Notes under the pieces: model-generated
What the model was told of the DNA's origin: nothing
Seen by the model: the letters and a program-made list of their open reading frames with translations, nothing else
The model's database searches: none
Shown: positions 55,715 to 64,000 of the stretch, piece after piece
How positions within the stretch are numbered: the first letter of the stretch is position 1
How the letters are laid out: every line of letters begins with the position of its first letter
Position numbers and translations under genes: made by a program
From: Planctomycetota bacterium
Lineage (GTDB): Bacteria > Planctomycetota > UBA1135 > UBA2386
Assembly (NCBI GenBank): GCA_014192625.1
Contig: BJHM01000012.1
Coordinates: 44,970 to 108,969 of the forward strand
Length of the DNA stretch: 64,000 bases
Direction of reading: 5' to 3'

Positions 55715-55939
55715 TCAGCAGGTCCTCGTCGGCAACTCCATCAGCCTCGCTATCCCTCGAACGGAAGCTCCGCTTGCCGCGGCGGTGACCGCGTAAGCCG
55801 CCAGCAGCGGCACGTCGGCCAAAAGCCAAAGCGACCCCAGCGCCATCAACAGCCCGCCGCCCTGGAGGCACATGAGGCCAAAGCAGAGCAGCGCGGGGAA
55901 CGCCGGGCGAATTGGAGTTGCAGGGCGATAATGCCCCAT
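55715..55939 (-). CDS. Possible small membrane protein
   Basis: A 74-aa frame starting MGHYRPATPIRPAF, with a hydrophobic hairpin: ALLCFGLMCLQGGGLLMALG and a second helix from LWLLADVPLLAAYAVTAAAS, then a short basic tail. It is divergent from the ferredoxin gene by about 106 bp. It is not a shadow of a plus-strand gene. It has a plausible two-helix membrane-protein shape but no recognised family. A longer in-frame version starting inside the ferredoxin gene is rejected. Confidence 0.4.
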   Translation of the reverse strand: MGHYRPATPIRPAFPALLCFGLMCLQGGGLLMALGSLWLLADVPLLAAYAVTAAASGASVRGIARLMELPTRTC

Positions 55940-56045
55940 GAGACCGCCCGGCGTGCGACCTGCGCGGCGCAAAAATGAGCCGGTGCCTGCCTGCGGCAAG
56001 CGCGCCCCGCGCTGGGTCCGCTTCCCTTGGCGCGAGAAACCCAGT

Positions 56046-56285
56046 ATGGAAATCACCCACGTGAACGCTCCCATCAGCAAGGTCTGGATCGAGGCAGGCT
56101 GCATTTCCTGCAAGCTCTGCCAAGACATGGCCCCCGATGTGTTCTTGGTCGAGGACGACCAGACATGCATTGTGCACCAAGGTGCCGCGCAGCACTTCGG
56201 TGGGAAGCAGGAGGACATTGAAGAAGCCGCGCGCGACTGCCCGGTGGAAGTGATCAAGATCGAACATCAGGGCGCGGGGGACTGA
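56046..56285 (+). CDS. Single-cluster ferredoxin (4Fe-4S or 3Fe-4S)
   Basis: A 79-aa protein. Cysteine ligands are in CISCKLCQDMAPDVF (about 18-32) and, after the central insertion, RDCPVEVIKIE near 66-75. This C-x2-C-x2-C ... CP spacing is that of small single-cluster ferredoxins (Fer4_15 or Pyrococcus-type), rather than the two-cluster clostridial form. It carries electrons for a partner that cannot be identified from the neighbours. The start at MEITHVNAPISK is preferred to the 36 residues of in-frame upstream sequence, which are basic and low in complexity. Confidence 0.88.
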   Translation: MEITHVNAPISKVWIEAGCISCKLCQDMAPDVFLVEDDQTCIVHQGAAQHFGGKQEDIEEAARDCPVEVIKIEHQGAGD

Positions 56286-56428
56286 GCAACGGCTAAACTG
56301 CGGGACGGACTCGGGACGTCTGGTTCCACACCAAAGTGCTCCTCAGAGACCGCCTGCCACTGCACACTGGATACGCAGTGAGCCCGAAGGACGCCAAGGA
56401 CTCGCCGCCATTGCACAAGGAGACTCAC

Positions 56429-57205
56429 GTGCTCGCCGAACTCAAAGCCACCTGGTCTTTTTTTTTGACCGCATGCACACTCAGCATTCTTGCTGCGCCA
56501 GCAATGACGCAGCGAGGCGGTGGTCGCTCTGACGCACTTACCGAACGACTCAGCGTCTACATCACCGATGCCAAGTTGCCGGAGAAAGCTGCCGGCGAGG
56601 ATCGCTTTGAAAGCGTGCCAACCGTCACCGCCGCTCGCGCAAAACACGAGCTCTTGCTGCTCTACCTCGTCGACTCGAGTGCTGAAGAACCCAAACGCGA
56701 GGCCTTTGAGAGCGTGATGTTTGGCAGCGAGGAACTCGCCGTCGCACTGCGCTGCTTTCACCTCGTGCGCATTGATATCGCTGCTGATGCCGAGGCCAAG
56801 GTCAAATATGGCCGCCGCCTGCCAGTGTTTCTGCCCAGCGATGAGAACGGCAAGTCCTCTGGCGACATCGCGCTCACGGGTTACAAGGCGGCGATCACCG
56901 GACTGATTTCACTGCTCGAGAAGAGTGCTTCTGGCCACGTAAAGCCAACGCTGTCGACATTCATCAGCGACTATCGCGGTGTCGTGCACGACCTTTCTGT
57001 GATCGAGCTGCAGCGCAAGGCCATGAAGGATCGAATCGCTCGCCTCACTGACGAAAAGAAAAAAGCCAGCCTGGAGAAGGATGCCTCGTTGCTGGATACG
57101 GAAGAACAGAAACTGCTCGGGAAGGAGCGGGATATCATCGAACGTGCGAAGGTCCTGCCGCGCGATGCAGACGCAAAAAAGTTCGACCCAAAGCGCGGCC
57201 GGTGA
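56429..57205 (+). CDS. Secreted protein of unknown function with C-terminal coiled coil
   Basis: A 258-aa protein. The start is a GTG with AAGGAG upstream at good spacing, giving a signal peptide (SFFLTACTLSILAAPAMTQ). An earlier GTG at 56336 would add 31 residues and hide the signal, so it is rejected. The middle (about 60-165) resembles a thioredoxin-like fold without the CxxC pair (ARAKHELLLLYLVDSS; RRLPVFLPSDENG). The C-terminal 70 residues are a charged coiled coil (MKDRIARLTDEKKKASLEKD) with a basic tail. It precedes the DUF3299-like gene by 72 bp. Function unknown. Confidence 0.7.
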   Translation: MLAELKATWSFFLTACTLSILAAPAMTQRGGGRSDALTERLSVYITDAKLPEKAAGEDRFESVPTVTAARAKHELLLLYLVDSSAEEPKREAFESVMFGSEELAVALRCFHLVRIDIAADAEAKVKYGRRLPVFLPSDENGKSSGDIALTGYKAAITGLISLLEKSASGHVKPTLSTFISDYRGVVHDLSVIELQRKAMKDRIARLTDEKKKASLEKDASLLDTEEQKLLGKERDIIERAKVLPRDADAKKFDPKRGR

Positions 57206-57277
57206 GCGCCACAGTTGCGCTTCACAAGACCACTCCCGTTGCCACGCTGGCGTGCCGCGAGCTACACTTTCCACGCA

Positions 57278-57676
57278 ATGAAACTAGCGCTGCTATTGCT
57301 GCCGCTGCTGCTACTCGGCGAGGAGCCGAAGAAGACCAGCTTTGCAGTGCTGTCGGGCTTCACTTGGAGCATCGGCGTCACGCTGCCAAAAGAAGTGCAG
57401 CTGCTCGATGACGTAACGGTCGACATCTCGGGCTTCATGATGCGCGAGATCCCGGGCAGCGGACCGGTGAACACGTTCTTGTTGATCAACGATGCGTGCG
57501 GCTGCAACGGCACGCCCAAGATGAACGAGATCGTGTTCTGCGCGCTGGCAGAAGGCGTGACGATGGATGTGAAGCCGGGCATCGTGCACGTAATCGGCAA
57601 GCTGTTCGTCGGCGAGCAAAAAGAGGACGGCGAAGTCATCGCGCTCTACTCGATGGACGCGGACTCGGTGCAGTAG
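57278..57676 (+). CDS. Small secreted protein, DUF3299-like
   Basis: A 132-aa protein with a short signal (MKLALLLLPLLLLGEEP). The mature part begins FAVLSGFTWSIG and has the features of DUF3299: VTVDISGFMMREI near 60, a VNTFLLINDACGCNGTPK segment near 70-88 (the usual CxHxPPPxPNQ is altered here to a Cys-rich CGCNGTP form), MDVKPGIVHVIGKLFVGEQK near 103 and a final ALYSMDADSV. DUF3299 proteins are periplasmic and of unknown function, often near transport genes. An in-frame extension of 21 residues is rejected because it would hide the signal peptide. Confidence 0.7.
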   Translation: MKLALLLLPLLLLGEEPKKTSFAVLSGFTWSIGVTLPKEVQLLDDVTVDISGFMMREIPGSGPVNTFLLINDACGCNGTPKMNEIVFCALAEGVTMDVKPGIVHVIGKLFVGEQKEDGEVIALYSMDADSVQ

Positions 57677-57994
57677 GCGAGCGACACTTGCGGCCGCGGC
57701 CCTCGGCGACCAACCAAACAGCGCCGCTCATTGTTGCGCGAGCCAACTTGGCCAACCAAAAAACACCACTCGTTGCCAACCGCGCAAAACCCATTGGCCA
57801 ACCCAGCAGTGGTGCTGCGGGATGGTGATGCCTGGTGGATCCGCTAGCGGTATGACGACCACCAGAACGATTCTGCGCAGCGGCAAAACACCTGCATAAA
57901 CGGGCCTGCGAGACGCTGCGCCTAGATGGCTCTGTCGCGTGTTTTTCATCGGACTGCTAAGGTCTCACACTTCGGCTACCAGACGACCCATGGC
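57677..57994. other. 318-bp intergenic stretch without a supported gene
   Basis: It contains two nearby TTGGCCAAC words (about 57748 and 57795) but no stem with a T-run and no protein-like frame. Confidence 0.4.
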
Positions 57995-59185
57995 ATGAAA
58001 CTCGCGCGCCTACTCACAGCTCTCACCTGCACGAGCGCGATCGTATTCGCACATGAGCCACAGGAGCCGGCCCAGTGGGGCGCGGATGTGGTAAGGGCCT
58101 GCACGTCGCAACGCTTTGGCCTTCGACTCGCGGCGAGCAAAAAGGTGGCGCAAGCGGGCGACGCAGCGGTGCCTGCTGTGCGTGAATTTGCGGCGACCCA
58201 TGGCAAGGACGCGCTGCCAGCCGCCATGGTCGAGGCGATCGTCGACCTCGGTGGCAATGGCGAAGCGGTGCTCGCATTGTTGACCGACTGGGCTAGCGAC
58301 CGCGATTTTTACTGGCGCGCGCAGGCCATGAAGGGCCTCGCTGTGCGCAGCAAGGAGCCGCTTTTGGGTGCGCGCTTTCGACAACTGTTCGCCGCGCATG
58401 AGCAGGACGCCGCGTGGTTGATGCGCGTCTACGCGCAGCTCGGTTTTGCGCTAGCAGAAAAAAGTGCAACTGCGGCAGAGGCAACACCCGGCGACGTGGT
58501 CCGCGCGAAAGAACTCGACCCACGCGCCAGCACCAAACTCGCGGCACTGCGCAGCCAGCACGGCCTGCCTTTTGCGCCGGCTCATCTCATGGACGCGCTG
58601 GGCGACGAACGCACATTCCTCGGCGATCCATGGGGTCGGCGCCGCGCGCAAGAAGCATGCACGGCGTTGCAAAACTGGCTCGGCGCGGACGGCGGCTACC
58701 GCAGCGATGCCTCGTTTGCAGAAAACCGCGCAGCAATCGACCAGCTACTAAAGCTAGCCCGCAGCAAAACAAACCTCGCCCTTCTGGCACCAGTACAGAT
58801 CAAAGATCCCGAGGTCACGTTCACTGGCGGCATCGAACTGCTGTCCTGCCGCAACGGCGATCTATTCATCCGCTGGACGAAAGATGGAACCATTTTTGCC
58901 GGACTCGATGCCGCGACCAGCACCGCGCTGTCGCAGTCCGCTTGGCAGACCCTGTCGCAAACCGCAACATCACTGCGGGTCGAGCCACAGTCGGGTGTGG
59001 TCATTTGCGACAAGCTGCGGCTTCAACTATGCAAAGATGCTCTGCACGGAGTTACCGCCCCTGCGGCGCTGGCGCCGACTCTCGCAGACTGGCTAAAGCA
59101 GGTGGCCGCAAGGATCGAAGAAGCCGAGAATCCCGCGCTTGCATCGGCTCTGATAGATCGTCTGCAGCAGTTTGTTTTGCGCTAG
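57995..59185 (+). CDS. Secreted HEAT-like repeat protein, function unknown
   Basis: A 396-aa protein with a signal peptide (MKLARLLTALTCTSAIVFA). The first half (about 30-160) is a helical array of HEAT/Armadillo-like repeats (AASKKVAQAGDAAVPAVREF; AMVEAIVDLGGNGEAVLALL). The middle carries a Trp/Cys-rich stretch. The last 125 residues are a beta-rich domain (VTFTGGIELLSCRNGDLFIR). An upstream ATG would add 23 residues before the signal and is rejected. It ends 21 bp before the GlmS-like gene and might be co-transcribed with it, but a shared role is not evident. Confidence 0.7.
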   Translation: MKLARLLTALTCTSAIVFAHEPQEPAQWGADVVRACTSQRFGLRLAASKKVAQAGDAAVPAVREFAATHGKDALPAAMVEAIVDLGGNGEAVLALLTDWASDRDFYWRAQAMKGLAVRSKEPLLGARFRQLFAAHEQDAAWLMRVYAQLGFALAEKSATAAEATPGDVVRAKELDPRASTKLAALRSQHGLPFAPAHLMDALGDERTFLGDPWGRRRAQEACTALQNWLGADGGYRSDASFAENRAAIDQLLKLARSKTNLALLAPVQIKDPEVTFTGGIELLSCRNGDLFIRWTKDGTIFAGLDAATSTALSQSAWQTLSQTATSLRVEPQSGVVICDKLRLQLCKDALHGVTAPAALAPTLADWLKQVAARIEEAENPALASALIDRLQQFVLR

Positions 59186-59206
59186 ACCAAGAAGACCAAT
59201 ACCCCG

Positions 59207-62200
59207 ATGTGCGGCATCATCGCTGTCCTGCGAAGAAAGAGCCGGCGGACTCCGCCGCCACCGAAGATTCTCGACACCGCTGTGACCGCGGCAATCTACG
59301 CCCTCGATCAGGGCATGAGTGCCACGCAGATAGAGGCGGCAGCCGACGCGCTCATCGCACTTGATCGAGAACTGCGCGGCGTGCCAGGCCTCTGCACGAT
59401 GCTCGCAGACGAAGCAGCCTCAAGGCACTGTGCCGACCGATTGCGCGCGATGCAGGCGCGCATCGCTGCATTTGAGCAGCTGATCGACGCGGATGAAGCC
59501 AATAACACCGACGATGCCGTCGAGCAACGCAACGCCGCACTTGTGCAACTGAAGGATGCACTGTGGGCCGTGCTGATGGATCGATTGCCCAACGCGGCAG
59601 CCGTGCGAGAATTCGCCGCTGGCAACGCTCAGCCGCAGGCCATCGCCAACTACGCAAGCATAGTGGCGGCATTGTCGGCGCTCGATCGTCTCGAAGTGCG
59701 CGGCCGCGATTCGGCAGGCATCAGCGTCATCGTCAGCGGCATCGACCCCAATGCGCCAGCGCTGCGCTCAATGCTGCAGGGGCGCATTGCGGATCCGTTG
59801 TTCCAGAACCACTCGGTGCGCGTAACCAACAAAACGATCGACCTGGTCTACAAGCACGCGGCGGAGATCGGCGAACTCGGTGACAACACCCGCGCATTGC
59901 GCAGTGCCATGCGCGGCGACCCGCTGTTGCAGGCATTGCTGCAGCAACCCGCGGCCGAGGTCCTCGTGCTCGGCCACACGCGCTGGGCCAGCGTCGGCAT
60001 CATCAGCCAGCAAAACGCGCACCCACTCAATAATGAAGAGGCTGGCCGGACCGGCCCATACGTCCTCGGCGTGCTCAACGGCGACGTCGACAACCACCAC
60101 GATCTCATCCTTCGCAACGACCTGCATATCGCCCCCGAGATCACGACCGACGCAAAGGTGATCCCGGTGCTGGTGTCGCGGCAAATGGCACAGGGGCGCT
60201 CACTCGCCGACGCGTTCCGCCACACGGTGTCGACGTTTGACGGCTCGGTCGCAATCGCAGTCGCTGCGGCCGACGAACCTCACCTCCTAGCCCTGTCGCT
60301 GCGCGGTTCTGGTCAGGCACTCTACGTTGGGCTCGCCGAAGACACGTTCGTCATCGCCAGCGAGCCATACGGCGTGATCGAAGAGTGCACGCACTACTTG
60401 CGAATGGACGGCGAGTCGCCAGGCAATCTCGCCAACCCCGCAGGCTCGCGCGGGCAGGTGATCGTGCTCGATCGAGCACACGCGGGCGAGGCCGCCTTCA
60501 TCGCACGCTGCTCCTATGACGGCACCCCACTGCCAATCGAACAGCGGCAACTTGCAACCGCGGCGATCACGACGCGCGACATCGACCGCGCTGGGTTCCG
60601 CCACTTCCTGCTCAAAGAAATCAGCGAAGCACCTCGCTCACTGCAAAAGACACTGCGCGGTCGCATTCAGACTCACGGCAGTCGCCTGCGCGCAGTGCTG
60701 CCAGAGTCGTCGCTGCCAATCGAAGTCGTGAGTGGCTTGCAGCAGCAACGCTTTCGCCGCATCCTCGTGATCGGCCAAGGTACCGCCGCCGTCGCCGGGC
60801 AGGCCGTGGCCGCCATGCTGAGCGAGACGCTGGCGCCAACCACGATTGAAATCCTGCCACTGCCCGCTTCCGAACTGTCGGGATTTTGCATGCGTGACGA
60901 CATGCGCGACACGCTGATCGTAGCGATCTCGCAGTCGGGTACCACCACCGACACCAACCGGACTGTCGATCTCGTGCGCGGCCGTGGCGCGTTGGTGATC
61001 GCAATCGTGAACCGCCGCGGCAGCGATCTCTGCGACAAGGCCGACGGAATCCTGTTTACCAGTGATGGCCGCGACATCGAGATGAGCGTCGCCAGCACGA
61101 AGGCTTTCTACGCGCAATGTGCGGCGGGCTGCTTGCTCGCGCTTTCGCTCGCCCGCGCCGCTGGCGTAGCCGACGATGCCGCCGAAGACACGCTGCTGCA
61201 CGCGCTCACTTCGTTGCCCCAGTTGCTGACGCAGGTTCTGCAACAGGACTCTGCAATCGCTGCGATTGCGCGCCGCTTTGCCCCGTCGCGCCGCCATTGG
61301 GCGCTGGTCGGCAACGGCAAAAACCGGATCGCGGCGGAGGAAGTCCGCATCAAGCTCAGCGAGCTTTGCTACCAGTCGATCGCCTGCGATGCGACGGAAG
61401 ACAAGAAGCACATCGACCTGTCGTCAGAGCCGCTCATCCTGTTGTGCGCAGCCGGCCTGCTCGGCTCGTCCGCGGATGATGTCGCGAAGGAAGTCGCAAT
61501 TTACAAGGCGCACAAAGCCTGTCCGATCGTGATCGCCACGGCAGGCGAGCAGCGTTTTCACGCCGCGGCCGCAGTGATCTTCGTGCCCGCAGCGCACCCA
61601 TCGCTCGCCTTCATTCTGTCGACGATGGCTGGCCACCTGTTTGGCTACCGCGCAGCTCTGGCTATCGACGAGCTGGCGCTGCCGTTGCGACGCGCGCGCG
61701 GAGCAATCGAAGAAGTCATCTCCCATCCCTCGCGGCGCGAGGATCCGCAGCGGCACCTGCCGCCGCATTTGCTGCCGCATTGGCTCGAGTTTCGCAAAGA
61801 CCTGATGCTCGGCCGCTACGACGGCCCACTCTCGGCAAAGTCCGCCGCACTGCTCACTTCACTGTTCAACTATGCGCTCGGCTTGGTTTCGATTGACTCG
61901 TATGCCGCTGAGTTCGGCAAACCAGGATCGCCCTTTTCAATCATCGATGCGCTGGCCGAAGAACTGACCCACGCCATCGACCAGCTCACCCGTCCGGTCG
62001 ATGCAATCAAGCACCAGGCCAAGACGGTCACGGTCGGCATCTCGCGGTCCGACGAAGCACTGCTGACCGTGCCGCTGGTCCGCGCATTGCTCGCCGCGGG
62101 CGCCACTCGCACAAACCTTGGCTATCGCGATCTACGCGCGCTGTCCTGCCTCGACCCGGCCGTCGTGGAAGTGCTCGGCAGCACGCGCTACCGCATCGAC

Positions 62201-62632
62201 GGCGACCCGGCCTCGGTCCCGCAGATCACGGTGATCGATCAGCGTGGCATCGCTCAGCAGCTGAGTTCGCGCACAAAGCACAACTCAAACCTGCGCGGCA
62301 CCAAACACACGGTCGCACTCGAACGGCTATGCCTCGTCGTGCGCGGGCGCAGCGATGAGCGCATCGTGCTGATGGTGCCCGAGGTCCTGCAGAACAAGAC
62401 CATCGGCATCACCCTGCTCCACCTGCGCCTGCACAACCACCTGCCGGCGGCAACCCTGCGCGGCGTGCTCGGCGGCTACCGCAACCGCTTTGCGGCACTG
62501 TCCGACGCGGTGACCGAGACGGAGCCGGATTTCGATGAAAGCCTGCTTGAGCAGATGCCCGTCGCCGACCTGCTCGTCGATTCCATTCTGGTGCTGGCCG
62601 ACCGCTGGCGAGCGGCCACCCGGAAACCCTGA
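59207..62632 (+). CDS. Very large GlmS-like protein (glutamine amidotransferase plus SIS domains) with extra regions
   Basis: A 1141-aa protein. MCGIIAV at the N-terminus gives the Ntn nucleophile Cys 2. About 140 residues of helical insert then separate it from RGRDSAGISV (near 165), which in GlmS comes about 25 residues after Cys. HTRWASVGIISQQNAHP near 254 and VLNGDVDNHH near 285 complete the glutaminase site. SIS domain 1 has VIGQGTAAVAG and ISQSGTTTDTNRTVDL near 578 and VASTKAF near 630; SIS 2 has LVGNGKNRIAAEEVRIKLSE near 700. About 300 further residues (830-1141) match no GlmS part I know. The standard enzyme (about 610 aa) makes glucosamine-6-phosphate. A sugar isomerase or aminotransferase variant is likely. 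Confidence 0.8.
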   Translation: MCGIIAVLRRKSRRTPPPPKILDTAVTAAIYALDQGMSATQIEAAADALIALDRELRGVPGLCTMLADEAASRHCADRLRAMQARIAAFEQLIDADEANNTDDAVEQRNAALVQLKDALWAVLMDRLPNAAAVREFAAGNAQPQAIANYASIVAALSALDRLEVRGRDSAGISVIVSGIDPNAPALRSMLQGRIADPLFQNHSVRVTNKTIDLVYKHAAEIGELGDNTRALRSAMRGDPLLQALLQQPAAEVLVLGHTRWASVGIISQQNAHPLNNEEAGRTGPYVLGVLNGDVDNHHDLILRNDLHIAPEITTDAKVIPVLVSRQMAQGRSLADAFRHTVSTFDGSVAIAVAAADEPHLLALSLRGSGQALYVGLAEDTFVIASEPYGVIEECTHYLRMDGESPGNLANPAGSRGQVIVLDRAHAGEAAFIARCSYDGTPLPIEQRQLATAAITTRDIDRAGFRHFLLKEISEAPRSLQKTLRGRIQTHGSRLRAVLPESSLPIEVVSGLQQQRFRRILVIGQGTAAVAGQAVAAMLSETLAPTTIEILPLPASELSGFCMRDDMRDTLIVAISQSGTTTDTNRTVDLVRGRGALVIAIVNRRGSDLCDKADGILFTSDGRDIEMSVASTKAFYAQCAAGCLLALSLARAAGVADDAAEDTLLHALTSLPQLLTQVLQQDSAIAAIARRFAPSRRHWALVGNGKNRIAAEEVRIKLSELCYQSIACDATEDKKHIDLSSEPLILLCAAGLLGSSADDVAKEVAIYKAHKACPIVIATAGEQRFHAAAAVIFVPAAHPSLAFILSTMAGHLFGYRAALAIDELALPLRRARGAIEEVISHPSRREDPQRHLPPHLLPHWLEFRKDLMLGRYDGPLSAKSAALLTSLFNYALGLVSIDSYAAEFGKPGSPFSIIDALAEELTHAIDQLTRPVDAIKHQAKTVTVGISRSDEALLTVPLVRALLAAGATRTNLGYRDLRALSCLDPAVVEVLGSTRYRIDGDPASVPQITVIDQRGIAQQLSSRTKHNSNLRGTKHTVALERLCLVVRGRSDERIVLMVPEVLQNKTIGITLLHLRLHNHLPAATLRGVLGGYRNRFAALSDAVTETEPDFDESLLEQMPVADLLVDSILVLADRWRAATRKP

Positions 62633-62699
62633 CCGGGGCAGGCGCGACGCCCGATAGCTCGCTCTTTATCCGCCGCGCGCAAGCACTATCGTCTAAGCC

Positions 62700-63824
62700 A
62701 TGCCGGTCCCCATGATCGATCTGTGCCGCGACAAGGCGCAGCTCGTTGAAGTCGAAGCTGCAGTGGTTCGCACCGTCCGCAGTGGCCACTACATCCTTGG
62801 CCCTGAAGTCGAGAACCTCGAACACGAACTCGCAGCCTACCTCGGCTGCCGACACGCGCTGACGATGTCATCGGGCACCGATGCTTTGCTGGTGCCGCTG
62901 ATGGCACTCGGCATCGGCCCTGCCGACGAAGTGGTGCTGCCGACGTTCTCATTCTTCGCTACCGCTGGCGTCGTCGCGCGGACCGGCGCAAAGCCGGTGT
63001 TCATAGACATCGAGCCGGTGCACTTTGGCATTGATCCACAACGTCTTGAAGAAGCGCTCAAAGCGAACCGCCGCGTCAAAGCGGTAATGGCGGTGCACCT
63101 GTTCGGCGCGCCATTCGACGTGGATGCCGTGCTCGCGATCTGCCGCCGGTATGGCGTGCCTTTGATCGAAGATGCCGCGCAGGCAATCGGCACAAAGCGC
63201 AACGGGCGCATGTGTGGCGGCGACGGGCTCTGCGCTGCTTGGTCCACGTTTCCAACCAAGAACCTTGGCGGCATCGGTGACGGCGGGTTCCTCACCACCG
63301 AGGACGATGCGTTGGCGGCAAAATGCCGACTCCTGCGCAATCACGGCATGGCCGAGCAATACCGCCACAACATCATCGGCGGCAACTTCCGCATGGATGC
63401 GATCCAGGCGGCGGCGTTGCGCGTGAAGCTGCGTTCGATGGAGAAGGTCACCGAAACACGACGCGAAAACGCCGCGCACTACCGGGAGCTGTTTGCCCAG
63501 AAGCGCCTCGACACCTTTGCGCAGTTGCCAACCGACGTAGTCGACCGCCATGCCTACCACCAGTTCGTCATGCGCCTACCGGCGGCATCGCGCGACGCGG
63601 TGCTTTCACACATGCGCAAAAACGGTGTCGGCAGCGCGGTCTACTATCCGATCCCGTTTCACCTGCAGCCATGCTTCCAAGACCTTGGCGGCAAAGTAGG
63701 CGATCATCCGGTGGCCGAAGCAGCCTCTTTGGCCGTGCTGGCACTGCCGATCTTCCAAGGGATCACCGAAGGCGAGCAGATCGAAGTGGTCGGCACGATC
63801 GCTGACTTTGTGCAGCACCTCTGA
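62700..63824 (+). CDS. DegT/DnrJ/EryC1/StrS-family sugar aminotransferase
   Basis: A 374-aa PLP-dependent aminotransferase that typically aminates a nucleotide-linked keto sugar for surface glycans. MPVPMIDLCRDKAQL at the start, ILGPEVENLEHELAAYLGC near 32, LTMSSGTDALLVPLMALG near 54, VVLPTFSFFATAGV near 81, LIEDAAQAIGTKRNG near 155 and the PLP-lysine motif WSTFPTKNLGGIGDGG (Lys about 187) are all in the expected places. The C-terminal YPIPFHLQPCF segment near 316 is the family end. It lies 67 bp after the GlmS-like gene on the same strand, which fits a joint role in amino-sugar formation, though substrate order is unknown. Confidence 0.93.
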   Translation: MPVPMIDLCRDKAQLVEVEAAVVRTVRSGHYILGPEVENLEHELAAYLGCRHALTMSSGTDALLVPLMALGIGPADEVVLPTFSFFATAGVVARTGAKPVFIDIEPVHFGIDPQRLEEALKANRRVKAVMAVHLFGAPFDVDAVLAICRRYGVPLIEDAAQAIGTKRNGRMCGGDGLCAAWSTFPTKNLGGIGDGGFLTTEDDALAAKCRLLRNHGMAEQYRHNIIGGNFRMDAIQAAALRVKLRSMEKVTETRRENAAHYRELFAQKRLDTFAQLPTDVVDRHAYHQFVMRLPAASRDAVLSHMRKNGVGSAVYYPIPFHLQPCFQDLGGKVGDHPVAEAASLAVLALPIFQGITEGEQIEVVGTIADFVQHL

Positions 63825-63838
63825 CAGCACAAGATTCG

Positions 63839-64000
63839 CACTCGCCCGTTCGCCACTCGCCCACTCGCCCACTCGTCCGTTCGCCCGTTCGCACTCGCCC
63901 GCTCGCCCACTCGTCCGTTCGTCCGTTCGCACTCGCCCGCTCGCCCGCTCGCCCGTTCGCACTCGCCCACTCGCCCACTCGCCCACTCGCCCACTCGCCC
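63839..64000. repeat. Tandem repeat array, 8-bp unit, continuing past the window end
   Basis: About 20 units of the form RYTCGYCC (ACTCGCCC, GTTCGCCC, GCTCGCCC, GTTCGTCC), with recurrent 6-bp short units GTTCGC. The array begins 15 bp after the aminotransferase stop. Because 8 and 3 share no factor, it is open in several frames; on the minus strand one frame repeats the octapeptide GEWASGRV. It is more likely a slippage array than coding sequence. Confidence 0.95.

Noticed and set aside
55014..56267. Long minus-strand frame of 417 codons
   Set aside because: It overlaps the S9 peptidase start and the ferredoxin gene, has no family feature and is typical of open antisense frames in high-GC DNA.
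59308..59936. Antisense frames inside the GlmS-like gene
   Set aside because: No conserved motif; shadows of a well-supported gene.
63839..64000. Coding repeat protein on the minus strand
   Set aside because: The open frame results from the 8-bp period; it runs antisense into the aminotransferase gene, and no start signal is visible.

Overview
The window is a GC-rich bacterial chromosome segment, most likely from a Planctomycetota lineage. This is inferred from several secreted proteins that share a long C-terminal domain typical of that phylum, from a c-type cytochrome / DUF7133-like / ThuA gene set, and from a secreted sulfatase, a sialate-O-acetylesterase-type protein, a BNR beta-propeller protein and many secreted peptidases. 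No rRNA, tRNA, CRISPR array, transposase or phage gene was recognised.

Layout. At 0-4.7 kb an M19 dipeptidase (cut by the window edge) leads into an overlapping glcDEF glycolate oxidase operon. At 4.7-7.5 kb are two secreted proteins on the minus strand. At 7.7-16.9 kb are housekeeping genes (cobalamin adenosyltransferase, proline dehydrogenase, a glycosyltransferase-TPR fusion, an EF-hand-like membrane protein, an HAD 5'-nucleotidase) and a frame-broken second glycosyltransferase gene. At 18.4-26.2 kb are a large BNR propeller protein and a tight pentaheme cytochrome / DUF7133-like / ThuA operon, probably for extracytoplasmic oxidation or breakdown of organic matter.

The stretch 26.2-30.0 kb is different. 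Its base composition is visibly lower in GC, and intact genes (a gluzincin-like metallopeptidase and an SGNH lipoprotein) alternate with three broken ones. It reads as a small acquired, decaying island. From 30 to 45.6 kb come a DUF2341/LamG/SASA esterase, a tRNA-dihydrouridine synthase, an M64 peptidase, a methyltransferase-like gene whose 3' end is duplicated in tandem, mobA with a translationally coupled broken metallo-beta-lactamase-fold gene, a sulfatase, an M16-like protein lacking its zinc motif, and htpG.

From 45.6 to 64 kb come an M14 carboxypeptidase, a hybrid histidine kinase, a zinc-type alcohol dehydrogenase, a thioredoxin-like protein, an S9 peptidase with an apparent VHL-like beta domain, a single-cluster ferredoxin, small secreted proteins, an unusually large GlmS-like protein (1141 aa) and a DegT-type aminotransferase. 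The window ends in an 8-bp tandem repeat.

Several otherwise coherent genes are broken by single-base slips in short runs or GC repeats (near 12.40, 12.45, 28.07, 28.17, 39.3 and 39.5 kb). These could be genuine pseudogenes or residual long-read assembly errors; the sequence alone cannot decide. No clearly new multi-gene defence or biosynthetic system was found. The most unusual items are the VHL-S9 fusion, the expanded GlmS-like protein, the dead M16 protein, the 3'-end gene duplication and the decaying island.
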